Positions 45,956 through 57,000 of a stretch of DNA of 64,000 bases are shown here, one piece after another. Each line of letters opens with the position of its first letter. Within the stretch, counting starts at the first letter, position 1. The notes under the pieces are model-generated. The model did not search any database. It was not told the DNA's origin and saw only the letters and a list, made by a program, of their open reading frames with translations. The stretch is taken from contig BDSI01000054.1 of NCBI GenBank assembly GCA_003117195.1, positions 682,001 through 746,000 on the forward strand. The letters run 5' to 3'. The stretch is from Eudorina sp. 2006-703-Eu-15 (Eukaryota > Chlorophyta > Chlorophyceae > Chlamydomonadales > Volvocaceae). A program made the translations under genes and the position numbers.

Positions 45956-48900
45956 TCATTTTATTGAGTGTGTCACCTGCTGGGACCGGACGCTGCCGGC
46001 CCACGCGGACATCGGCGGCGAGGCGGGGCCTCTGGGACCCCTGCCGCCGCCGCCGCCGCCGCCGCTGCCGCCCACCAAGTCGAACGCACCCTCCGCGTCC
46101 ATGGGCGCGGCCGCCGCCGCCGCCGCCACGTCCGCTTCTGCGCCAGCGGCGGGCCCCTGCGGTCCGCCGGGGCCGGCACCTGCGGCTCCGGAACCAAACT
46201 GCTGCAGGCTGCGGATCTCTCGGGCCAGCGCCTTGGCCCGCTCCTTGGCGGGGCCCCCCACGTCCATCAGCCGCGCGCACAAGTCCTCCGCCTCCTCCAG
46301 CCGCCCGGTGTCCTGATCAGAAGGCAACGGAAATCCGGCACCCGCACGTGTTGTGGAGGTACGGCACCCGCCCCGCACATTTGTGGAGGGTTCAGGGTTC
46401 ATGTGTTGGGCATGCCGTACTCGCCGCACGACCGTACCCCACCTTGCAGTGCACCGCGAGGAAGCTAAGGGCCTCGATGGCGTCCTGGCTGTGGAGGGCG
46501 GCGGGGCCCTGGGCCTGGGGATGTGTGGGTGGGCCGGCGGGGCGTTGGGGTTGCGAGTGGGGCGTTCTGGGGGTTTGCGGTTAGAGTTCGGTTGGGACGT
46601 CCCCAGCGGGTTTCCGCTCAAAGGCGCAGCGGCAGCGGCGGTTCACGAGGAGGTTCGGCATCCCACCCCCCGATACAACGACGACCACAACGACAACGAC
46701 AACGACCACAACGACGACGACGACGACGACGACGCGGGGGCGCCCAAACACACGATATACATTGTGATATTGTCAATGGTAATTAAATCGCAGGTTTTGG
46801 TAAGTATCCTGACCTTGGGCGGTTATGGGTGGGCTTCTTGTTAAACACACGCACGCACGCGACGCGGTGTGTAGGAAGAGGTACAGTGCCGTACATGCAA
46901 AGCGCCCCGGTCCCTCCCCCGGCCTGCTTTCTCTCCCTCCCACCCCCTCCCATCCCCTCCCATCCCCTCCCTTCCCCTCCCCCCCCCACACACAAACAAC
47001 ACACACACACATACTCACGGCCCCCCACCTCGAGGCGCTGCAGGCTGTCCCGGAACAGCCTCTCCGCCGCATGGGGCTCACCGCGGGACTCGAACAGCTT
47101 GGCCTGGGGGGGGAGAGGGTGGATGGAGAGGGGGATGTGTGTGGGTTTCAGGGTGGCGGAAACGTGCATGCCCGCGCGCGCGCGTGTGTATGTGTGTCCT
47201 ATCATAGATGGCAGACCGCCCGTGTATGTTTAGAATTGCAACCCGTGTATGTGTCTGTACGATGGGGCGTGTCTGTGTGTGTTGGGGAGGTGTCGGTGGT
47301 TTCCCCGGGCGAGGGCCCGAATGATGGCCAGCGCACAGCGGCCGCCCCTCCGTCACCCCCTCGTGACAGTCCCCGGCGCCATCCGGCGACCAAACCCCCT
47401 CCTCCGGGCCCCGCCCCGCCCACCAGTTTGTGTACGGCAATACCGTCCGGGTCGTTGTGTGCCACCGCTCGCTGGTAGGCCCGGATGGCGGCGTCCTGCA
47501 GCCCCACCTGCTCATGGGCGTAGCACTGGGTTGGGGGCGGAGTGGGGCGGGGCGGGGGGGGGGGTGGGGCGGGGCGGGGCGGGGCGGATATTAGGACTGC
47601 CAGAGCAAAAGGGTCCGGTGGGGTGAGGTGGGGTGGGGTGGGGTGAGGTGGGGTGAGGTGGGGTGGGGTGGGGTGAGGTGGGGTGAGGTGGGGTGGGGTG
47701 GGGTGAGGTGGGGTGAGGTGGGGTGGGGTGGGGTGAGGTGGGGTGAGGTGGGGTGGGGTGGGGTGAGGTGGGGTGAGGTGGGGTGGGGTGGGGTGAGGTG
47801 GGGTGAGGTGGGGTGGGGTGGGGTGAGGTGGGGTGAGGTGGGGCGAGGTGGGGTGAGGTGGGGTGAGGTGGGGTGAGGTGGGGTGAGGTGGGGTGAGGTG
47901 GGGTGAGGTGGGGTGAGGTGGGGTGAGGTGGGGTGAGGTGGGGTGGGGTGGGGTGGGGTGAGGTGGAGTGGGGTGGGGTGGGGTGGGGTGGGGTGGGGTG
48001 AGGTGGGGTGAGGTGGAGTGGGGTGGGGTGAGGAGGTGGGGTGAGGTGTGCGCCCCAAAAAGAGACCAAGGTTGAGAACCCCTTGTATGGTGTCGTCCCG
48101 ACCCACGGTAACAGCAGGTGGCTGAAGACGTGAAGAGTGATCATCCCAAAGAAGCGGGACACGTTCGTACAAGGCTGGCAACAGATCGAAGCTGACGGAA
48201 GGTGGTTGATGCTGAGGGAAGGTGGTGAGCTGCGTTATTAACGTACATACAGGCATTCGGACCCATCGAGGTCGTCATCAGCAGGTCGTCATTATGATAC
48301 GACGTACAAAGTGGTTGTCCTTGGTAGGAACGCTCATGAGTTGCAACCGCCAATCGCCAACGACCAACCGCCAACGCACCTGCGCCAGGGCGCACCACAT
48401 GCGCGCATCCGTCGGCCGCAGCTGCGCCGCACGGCGGAAATAGTACAGCGCGTAGTACGGCATCTTGAGTAGTTCGTACGCTTGGCCCTGGTACGACACG
48501 GAGGGTTGGGGCACCCCAAGAAATCGTGTTCCTCAGTCAGCGAGGCCCCTGCGCCACCTATCACCCGCGAAACGAAACAAAACAAAACAAAACCCACCCC
48601 GCACCACACCACGTGCCCAAAGAAACATCCCCCCACTACCCAGTCCGTTCCCCCCCCAGTCCGTCGTTACCACACCGTACCTGGCCAATCCGTATACCCG
48701 CCCGAGTCCGTGCTGTCGTACTCACGAGCCACGTGTCCGCCCAGTCTGTACTTACCAGTCCGTACCACGCCCGAAAGTCCTGCGGGCTCACATCGATGGC
48801 CCTCCGGTACGCGTCTGGCGGGGGTTTGGGGTGGGGGGGCCCGAGGGTTGGACCGTCGAGGGTGGGGTGGGGTTATAGGAAATTGGTAGACATTTCCAAC

Positions 48901-51900
48901 TCCGGGGGGCCGGGCGGGGGAAGGCCGGGACGTGGACGGGAGGAGGCAAAGCGAGGCAAAGTATGCAGCGCCGTGAGGACATCCGACCCCCCCCTCCACA
49001 CCCACACCCACACCCACACACCCACCCACACACCCACCTCACCACCGCCACCGAGAGCTCCACAGCGGGACCGTCGCCCCGCGGGGCAGTCTGTCTCCCG
49101 TCCGCGCCACCGTGTGTCTGGGCTGGGCTGTTCTTCTTTTCAGCCCCACCGCTCCAATGTAGAGTTGTGGACTGGCCCCGCCGCCGCCGTAACCCCCAGC
49201 TGGCACTAGCCCCCCGGCCCCCGGCCCTCGGCCCCCGCTTGCAGGCAACCAACCAACCTTCGGCACCCCCGGCGGGGTGTGTACGGGGTCGTTCCGGGCC
49301 ATACCCCCACGCTCTGTGTTTCCCCTCCGCCCCCCCTCCCAAGCCTATCGTCCTTGCCTGCCAATGCCCTGTACCCTCTCCCCCCCCCTCCCCGCCCCGG
49401 GGCCCTCTCCTCTCCCGCCCCTCCCCTTCCCCCTCCCCGGCGTCTTTGCTTTCGCTTTTGCGTTTCCTCCTTTGCCTTGCAGGTACCGGTAACTGTCGTT
49501 GGTAAGTATTTGTCGACGGGCTGGGTGTGTTGGGGCTGTTCCTTTTCAATCTCGGGCCCTCTCCTTTCCCCCTCTCCTTCCACACCCCCACCTCTCCATT
49601 CCCCCTCTCCGCCCCCCTCACCTATGGCGGCGGGTGTGTTCTTGACCTCCATGTACTCGTGCCCCATCAGGGTCCAGGCCGCCAGGTAGCGCGGGTCCAG
49701 ACGTAGGGCCCGTCGGAAGTACTCCACCGCCTTCTCGTGTGCGCCCTGGGAGGGGGGGAGGTGAGGCGGGGGGCCCCGCGGAAGGGTAAGGGGGGCGGGG
49801 CCAGGGGGCCGGCAGGGTAAGGGGGGCGGGGGGCGGCAGGGTAAGGGGCGCGGGGGGGGGGGGCGGCAGGGTAAGGGGCGCGGGGGGGGGGAGCGGCAGC
49901 GTAGCTTGGGGACACCGATGCGGGCTGCAAATGACTCCCCATCCCTCCCTCGCAGGCGCACTCACACGACGTCTGCCCATCCGCCCGCCTCCACCCCCAC
50001 CCCACCCCTGAGCAGTTAGGGATGCTCTTTACCGCGTGCGCGGCGCTCTTCTTGCGCCCTCCCTCCCCTCGCCCCCCCCGCGCCCTCTGGTGTCCGATGT
50101 CGTACAGTCGTACCTGCAGCGAGTAGTAATTCCCCAGCACGCAGCACGTCTCCGGCCGGTACTTGTCGGTGGCGGCCACTCGGTGCGCCAGCACGGACAG
50201 CGGCGCGGCGGCCTCCTTCACGAACAAGATGTTGGAGAAGGTGTCGGTGCCCTGCGACGGACCCGCGGGTCAGCGGGTCGGCGTGGCGGCGGAAATACGA
50301 CTTCGCGGACTGGGATTCGCGGCGGTAGGGTTGGGTCCGTGCAGGGGCGGGCCGGGGCACGGGGGCCTCTTCGCGGCGCGGCTCGCCTCCACCTCCTCCT
50401 CCAGATTCTCCCCCTCCAACTCCTCCTCCTCCTCCTCTCCTTGTCCTCCTGCTCCTCGCCGCTTTGTTCGCTTAATCTCCCTCCGCGGCCTCCTCCCTCC
50501 CTCCGCGGCTCCCTCCCTCGCCGCCTCCGCGGCCTACCAACTCCCTCCCTCAAGCTCCCTCCCTCCCTCCCTTCGGTTCCTTCCCTCCCCTCACCTCCAG
50601 CCTGAAGGGGTCCCGGGCCAGCAGGTCCTCAAACAGCGCCTGCGCCTCATCGAAGTTCTGCAGGTTGTAGTGCGCCTGCGCCACCGCCGCCTCCACGGCC
50701 AGGGAGCCGCGGAACACCTGCGCGAGGCCCTGCAGTCGCGACAGCGCCTCCTGGTTCTGCTGACAGCCCAGCGACACCGCCGCCAGGAAAAATTCCCGCA
50801 CCCAATGCACCGGGAGGTCGGGCGGCAGCGGCGGCGCGCCGCCGCCGCCGCCACCGCAGTCGCCGGCGGCGGCGGCGGCGGCGGGGCAGCCGCCGAGCGC
50901 CGGGAGGAGGTGCGCGGCGGGGGAGGGCAGGCCGCCGGGGCCCGTGGCGGCGGCGGCGGCGGCGGCGGGGCCCCAGCCGGGGACGGTGCCGCAGGCGCCC
51001 GAGCAGATGGCCTGTACGGCCTGTACGGCGGCCGAGGGGGCGGTTTTCGCAACCATGCGGCGGGGGCGGCGGCAATCGTGGTTGGAGATGGCGGCGGGGG
51101 GGTCGGGGGGTGAAAGAGGGTGTGAGGGCGGGTGCTGAAACCCCTCCCTCGCACACACATACTCGGCCCCTGCATGTCACGCACTCCTGTTCTGCCTGCC
51201 TAAGTAAAAAACACAAGTGGGGCGCGGCGCGCGGTTCGCCTTCCACACAAGGAGGCGCAGCAGCGCCGACACCTCCCCCCCTGGCCCCTCCTCATTCCAC
51301 CAGCTTCCTGTACCCTCCCTCCTCCCCTCCTTTGCTCTCGCAGCAGCACAGCTTTCATACGTCCACCAATTAATTTCCCGTGTTCCCATATCCGACCCTC
51401 GGACCTCCGACGGCTCAGCATATACACGTCCACCAATTGGCCCCATTACCCCCCACTGGCTGCCCCCGTACCCACCATCCAGCCACTCCAGTTGCAGGGG
51501 TACGACCGCAGCGACAACACCAACGCATCCAGCGCCTCTGCCGTACGGCCCCGACCGGACAGTACGATGCCGTACAGGTACAGCAGGAACGGATCCTGCT
51601 GGCAGCTGCCGCCGCCGCCTGCCGCGGCCGCGTTATTCCCCGGCGCCGGCGCCTCCGTGAGCCCCAGCTCCGCCGCCAGGGCCGCCTCCAGGGCGTCCAG
51701 CTCGGGGTTGGCGACGTCCGAGCCGCGACCCATGGGTCCGCCCTTCTCCACGCGCTCCTCCCTGGCGGGGGGAGGGGAGGGCAGGACAGGGCAGCAGGTA
51801 AGCGCCGGGGGGCAGGCGACACAAATCAACAACTGACATCACACAGCTGTGATGCCGGTAATGAAATAGGTAAGGGCCGTCGAAGGTGATGACATATTTC

Positions 51901-52905
51901 ACACTTCACCTCGCCGCGCAGCTGAAAGCTTTGTGCAGCTGTGTGCGTGTTACTGCCTTCCTTCGATTCGGGGCCCCGGAACCCCTGCACCCTCACCCCC
52001 TTGTGACCCCTTAGATAACCTGCAGGACATGCCATGGATGCCCTCGCAAGGCACCCGTCCAGGCTCGTCCGGATTTGCGCCTGCCGCATCCCTGTGCCGT
52101 ATAACCCTGTGCCGTATCCCTGTGCCGCGCAGCCTCCAGGTGCGGCCGGCCCTCCACCCCCACCCCCGTCCCCTACCACCCACTCTCTCCGCTTCTCCCC
52201 CGCCAGGTAGGTGGCGTAGAGCCGCAGGAATGTGGGCAGACGGCCGCCTAGCCCCGTCAGAGCGTGGGCACATCGTCGGTATTCCTGGCGGGAGGGATGA
52301 GTTCGGGTGTGCGGGCATATTTGGGTATGTGAGTATGGGGGTGTGGGGGTAGGGGTACAGCGAGAAAGCCCAGAAACACCGACAGGGTTCAAAAGGAAAG
52401 AGAAAAGGGGTAGGGTATCTGAATGTTGAGGAATCTATATCGGCGGTATTAAGGGTTTGCTTGAGGGGAAAGGAGCCTCGACATGCACCCTTGACGGCCG
52501 ACGCTAACTCCTTCCTCTCTCTCTCCGGTTACAGCGCACCTTGGACTGGAAGTAAGCGCGTGCCAGGAGGTACTGCGGGTGCAGCTCATGAGGGTCCGTG
52601 CGGGGTCCGTGTGGGGAGCCTGAGATTCCGGCGGATCCAGATCCAGATCCGTGGGGGTCGTTGCCGCAGTGGGGGAAGCCGCCGGTGGGGTGGCCGTGCG
52701 GGTGGTGCTGCCAGCCCGAGGAGCCCGTGTGGTGGGAGGGGTGGTCGTGGTGCAGCTCCAGCCCCACGAGCTGCTCTGCAGCCCATTGAGCGGCCTGGAA
52801 GAGGCCGCGGGCGTTGAGGTCATGGATGGCCTGGGTGAGCTCGGCTGCGATGTCGGCAGGCGTGGCGGGAGATGGGACTGTCGCCCCGGGTCGCTCTGGC
52901 ACCAT
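45956..52905 (-). CDS. CDC23: Anaphase-promoting complex subunit 8 (CDC23)
   Basis: TPR scaffold subunit of the APC/C ubiquitin ligase that triggers anaphase and mitotic exit. Exons (minus): 52905-52540, 52284-52184, 51761-51476, 51134-50595, 50251-50114, 49745-49622, 48814-48756, 48487-48380, 47525-47424, 47103-47029, 46514-46443, 46312-45956; all phases join, 775 residues. The N-terminal APC8 motif is [20 protein letters not shown], then EYRRCAHAL and [11 protein letters not shown]. The TPR core starts at [13 protein letters not shown] (near 361). It includes [58 protein letters not shown] and [20 protein letters not shown]. These are near-invariant CDC23 motifs. It is longer than plant APC8 (about 580) because of a His/Gly loop in exon 1, Ala/Gly runs in exon 4 and an Ala/Gly C-terminal tail. 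The exon-4 start is less certain. Confidence 0.96.
46685..46735. repeat. GAC/AAC trinucleotide tract in APC8 intron 11
   Basis: CGACGACAACGAC-type triplets, 50 bp, between APC8 exons 10 and 11. Confidence 0.9.
47224..47246 (+). repeat. Dispersed repeat, family 3, copy 2
   Basis: TGTTTAGAATTGCAACCCGT, antisense to APC8, in the intron between exons 9 and 10. Confidence 0.7.
47612..48045. repeat. 430-bp GGGGTGAGGT minisatellite in APC8 intron 8
   Basis: More than 40 copies of a 10-bp unit GGGGTGAGGT and its variant GGGGTGGGGT, arranged in higher-order 30-bp blocks in the left part. It is the longest array in the window. A family-1 TIR remnant (CTGCCAGAGCAAA) lies at its left edge near 47595. 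Confidence 0.98.
48870..48903 (-). repeat. Intronic TIR element, right-end copy (family 1) in APC8
   Basis: On the plus strand TATAGGAAATTGGTAGACAT. In the sense of APC8 it is the right end, about 55 nt upstream of the exon-7 acceptor, the same position as in PDK and CTL. Confidence 0.75.
49775..49895. repeat. About 27-bp G-rich tandem repeat in APC8 intron 5
   Basis: Four copies of a unit with GGCAGGGTAAGGGG followed by CGCGGGGGGG. Confidence 0.9.
51172..51199 (-). repeat. Dispersed intronic repeat, family 2, copy 2
   Basis: Exact reverse complement of 2453-2480. It lies in the APC8 intron 51135-51475 and is therefore in sense orientation with its host gene. Confidence 0.9.
51328..51450 (-). 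repeat. Intronic TIR element, left-end copies (family 1) in APC8
   Basis: On the plus strand CTTTGCTCTCGCAGCAGCAC then CAGCTTTCATACGTCCACCA (51330-51372), and a second partial copy at 51420-51450. In the sense of APC8 these are left ends close to the exon-3 donor at 51475. Confidence 0.65.
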
Positions 52906-54002
52906 GCTCCGCAATCTGTTGAAAGCACCCTGTGTTGCGTTTTAATGAGATTCAGATGGCTCAGTAATCTGGCTGTGAGGAAGGCGTCAACATCCTGCGC
53001 AAATTCGCGGTTTGCCACAGACGTCTCCTGATAACTTGTTGAATCTAATGCTATAACACTAATGCACTTTGAGTAGAAATATCATTCAATGTCTTCCGTG
53101 ATCAATGAAGGTTTCATAAAAGCGAGCTGATGGTCATTTTTACAAGTACAAATATACAATTGAGATACATTGCTTTACCGGTATTATTATTGGACTTGAG
53201 CTAGCGATAAGCATGACCACGAAGAGCATGACCATCCCGCTCGCTCCGAAACTTTCCGTTTAAGTGGTGGGCAAAACTGCTCAGTAGCAGATGCGCCGCG
53301 ATGGGACACAATGCAAGAGTCACTTGTCGAAATAGAAATGATATACCAAACTACACGCTCTCAATTACATATTCCAAGTTTAAAGTCCAACCTGTAACCG
53401 ACGTAAACCAGCTAAACAAGACGTCGACTGACATCTTGCTCAAAACTGACGTTATTCGATCACATCTGTGTAGACCCAAAATTAATCAACCACCCAGTGC
53501 CCAATCCACCTGCGTGAACTCGTAAGGTCCGTGCGGAGTAACTGCCCTTGCCCATAATTCCTCCCGCTATATGTGACGACATCATTTACTGCAATTTAAT
53601 TGAGCGTGAATGCTCCAATGTTTAATGATTTATATTAAGCCGCTGCTGCTGCTGACCCTTACAAGACATGCTTTCCTCCACCAATGCCTACATGGCCATA
53701 TGTCTTGTCGCTGAAGCTCCTCATCTGGAATCTTTTCACAGGTCGCTGTCTCGGTGTGGTTTCACTGTCTCTTAATTCATCACATCAACAGCTTAGCTGT
53801 CGGTCGCTGCTCGGCAGGCCAGTCGCTCAGTGGCGACCAGACCCGTGGTCATCGGAGCTTGAACCACGTTCGAACCTTTAAAAGCTTTATTTCAGCTGTT
53901 TCACGGTGGACTGGGCGTCCCCCACATGTCTCGGATAGCTCTGTGACTTCCGCAGCTCGGCCCTCAAGCGGCGTGCGGCGCCGCGCCTGCGGCGCTGCCG
54001 CC
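52906..54002. promoter_or_regulatory. Divergent promoter region between APC8 and the pherophorin-like gene
   Basis: 1.1 kb, the most AT-rich sizeable intergenic stretch in the window (53040-53650). It carries 5' UTRs and promoters of both genes. No further element could be assigned. Confidence 0.5.
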
Positions 54003-57000
54003 ATGACCACCAGGCGGCCCGCATCGCCTCAAGATCAGTGCAGTGACAGCGATATGGATCATCAATTAGACCCTTGGCGCGGAAGACCGCCCAGCTCAGC
54101 GCGGCGGAGAGCAGCTGGCAGCAGCAGCCCTGGACCCTGGAGCCTGCTGGGTCTAGTACTGCTGCTGGCGGCGGGGACGTCGACGACGCTGGCGCAGACG
54201 CCGGCGTACTACTGCGCCACGTACACCAACGTGACGACCAACAGCACAGGACAGTGCCCCATTTGCACGACGGGGACATCGTGCTCGGTGAGTGTCGGAT
54301 GGGAGAGGGGCGAAGGGCTTTGCGGGCTGGTCCCTTTGACAAACAGCATGTTTGCGGAATTCATTTCACGAAAGCGCTCACCCAGGAAAGGTGTCAAGAG
54401 GCAAACACGGATCAGCCGCACCGGCAGCACGCGTCCATTCAACCTGCGAAAGCACTTGCTAGGATTCCCAGATGAAGAAAGCTAACCAGTGCTCTTTTTA
54501 GTATGCAACCGGGTCCAGATCCAACGGGCCCAGATAAAAATGTTCTCAATCGGGTTCAAGAGAAGTACCTGGTGGGTGCGGCTACCAGCTCCCAAGGATG
54601 CGCTCGGGTGGATTGCTGCAGTTTATGCGCACTGCGCCCCACACTCGCCGATTTTCGCCGATGGCGGTGCGGGGATGAGGCCGCGGAGGGTTGCCACGTC
54701 GAATTGATGACAGGTTGGCAAGCCCCCAAGGGGGTCATGCGCAGCGTGTGTGGGGGCGCTGTGGGGGCGCTGTGGGGGCGCTGTGGGGGCGCTGTGCTGT
54801 GTTGTGTTGCGTTGTGTTGTGCGGGCGGGGAAGTGCGAAAGGGGTGATGCGGGAAAGGGATTCGACCAGCGCCCCGAAGGAGCAACGGTCGCTGAACCGC
54901 CTTGGCAAGGTCGACGTACATGGACGGACGGACGGACGGACGGACGGACGGACGGACGGACGGACGGACGGACGGACGGACGGACGGACGGACGGACGGA
55001 CGGACGGACGGACGGACGGACGGACGGACGGACGGACGGACGGACGGACGGACGGACGGACGGACGGACGGATGGATGGACGGACGGACGGACGGACGGA
55101 CGGACGGACGGACGGACGGGCAGCGAGGGATGGCTAGCGAAGATCTGCGAGGGGCCCCGGCGGCATACGGGCACCCAGAGGCCCTCCGCCCTCGATAGCC
55201 GAAGCGATGGTGTCCTAGTCTCGGACTTCACCAACTCGGGGGCCCCTAGGCCCCGCCCCTTCGCGGCGGCGGCGGCGGCCTCCTACCTGCCGGCGGGCAA
55301 GCGGCGCTGTCAGCAACGGGTTCGCTGTGTGGGAGACATTGGGCGGAGGCCGCTGGCGCCGCGGCGCCGGGCGGCGAGGAGGGAGAGGGCGCAGAGGGTA
55401 CCTCCTAGGGACGGGGCCAGCCGCTCCGGGCCCGGGAAACGGGGCTACCGCCGATATCGCTCAGCCCAGAACATCACATGTGCATGCACAGCGCAGCACA
55501 CGCAGCACACGCAGCACCTGGGGGAGAGAGGAAGCGGCTGAGTGGCTTCGGAGCATGCAGCAGCCAGCTTGGGCGGGCAGGCCTGCAGATACGGTAGCTT
55601 GGCGGCGCGTCAGCAGCTGGAGCAGTCAGTGGCCGCAGAAACCGGCAATGCACTCCAAAGGCTCACAGCGCACAGCCGTGACCCAAGCAGGCAAGCAAGC
55701 AAGCACCTTGCCGCCCGCTGTCCGCTGCCCCCACTGCCTTGAGCGTGTGCTCTCGCCGCGGCGGGAACAGCTCTTGGGGGCTGGGGGCTCGACTGGGCAG
55801 CCAGCCCGACGCCGCCGGAACTGCGGCACCCACAGCCCAGGTCATTTAGGTGCCCGGGTCGTGGGGGAAACGACCGCCGATGACGCAGCACAGTAGCAGG
55901 CCCCGGAAGTCCGGGAGCTGTAGGGAACCGGGTCGGGGGAGGCCCGTGGTCGAGGTTCTATAGGGTTTGGGGCCTGGGGACCGTAAGGGCCTTAAGAGAT
56001 GCGACGCGAGGCCGGGGCCTTGAGGCGCCAACTGACGCCGCCTGGCCAGCGGTTATGGGCTTATGGCGGCGGTGGCGGTTATGAATGAACGTTACAGCGG
56101 ACGGCGGTTATGGGCTTATGGCGGTGGTGACGGTTATGGTGAGGAGGCGACGCCGAGGGGTTCTGGACTGCAGTTCAAGGCACGTTGCTACAGAACTACT
56201 GCAGTAGCGGATGGTGGCGCGGGCGGGGCCGCGACCAGGCGTTGGGCGGGAGGGTGGCCCTGGCTGGGCTCTGGCATGAGGGGCTGTCGGGGGCCGGGGG
56301 TTGGGGGCAATGGAGGGATCCGGGGGATGGAGGCAGTGCAAGGATCCTGGGGTGGAGGGAAACAGTCGCCAAAAGCAAGTGCGGCGGTGGTCAAAGCAGA
56401 GGAGGAGGAGGAGGAGGAGGAGGAAGAAGCGGAGGGAAAAAGGCGTTACGGATGCGTGTGTGCCGTTGAAGGCAGCTGCTGGAAAACCGGTCGTGGGGGA
56501 AAAACCGGTCGTGAGAAAGAAAACGGGTCGTGGGGGGAAAACGCCACAGCTAAGGATAGTGACTGCTCAGGGACGGCAAGTTAGCCACCAGGGCGCCCCT
56601 ATCAGTGAACTGCGATCGCAGCCAAGGCCAACTACCCCCTAGGGGCATGTGGACCGTTGTCTTGGAGGGTGACGGGGGTTCGCGAGCAGCGTACCTGTGT
56701 ATCTATCTATCTGTGTATCTAACTGTCTGCCTGTGTATCTGCGTACCGGCCCGGCGGGAGGCTGTGTCAGGGGCCCACCGTCTGTACATCGGAGGTTCAG
56801 ATCCCGTCCTAATCTCGCGGCTAGGGCCTGGTGCTGGTGGTGGGGGGTGCGGTCTGTGGGAATACCGTAACCCTGTTTGGGGGGAAGGAAGCACACACGT
56901 GGGCAGCTACTACCTCACCGCATCGCACCGCGCCGACCCGTACCTCCCCCGCTGCCCACTCCATCCCACCCCACCCCACCCCACTGGTCTCCTCTCTCCA

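Noticed and set aside
47512..48256. Long Pro/His/Thr/Ser frames ([10 protein letters not shown] type)
   Set aside because: They are translations of the 10-bp minisatellite in an APC8 intron.
52449..53018. Possible earlier APC8 start (MANREFAQDVDAF frame)
   Set aside because: The initiating codon is GTG, not ATG, and the frame differs from the APC8 motif frame with no intron of viable size to connect them.
54691..55198. DGRT/RTDG and VRPS repeat 'proteins'
   Set aside because: They are translations of the GGAC microsatellite; all frames stay open for that reason only.
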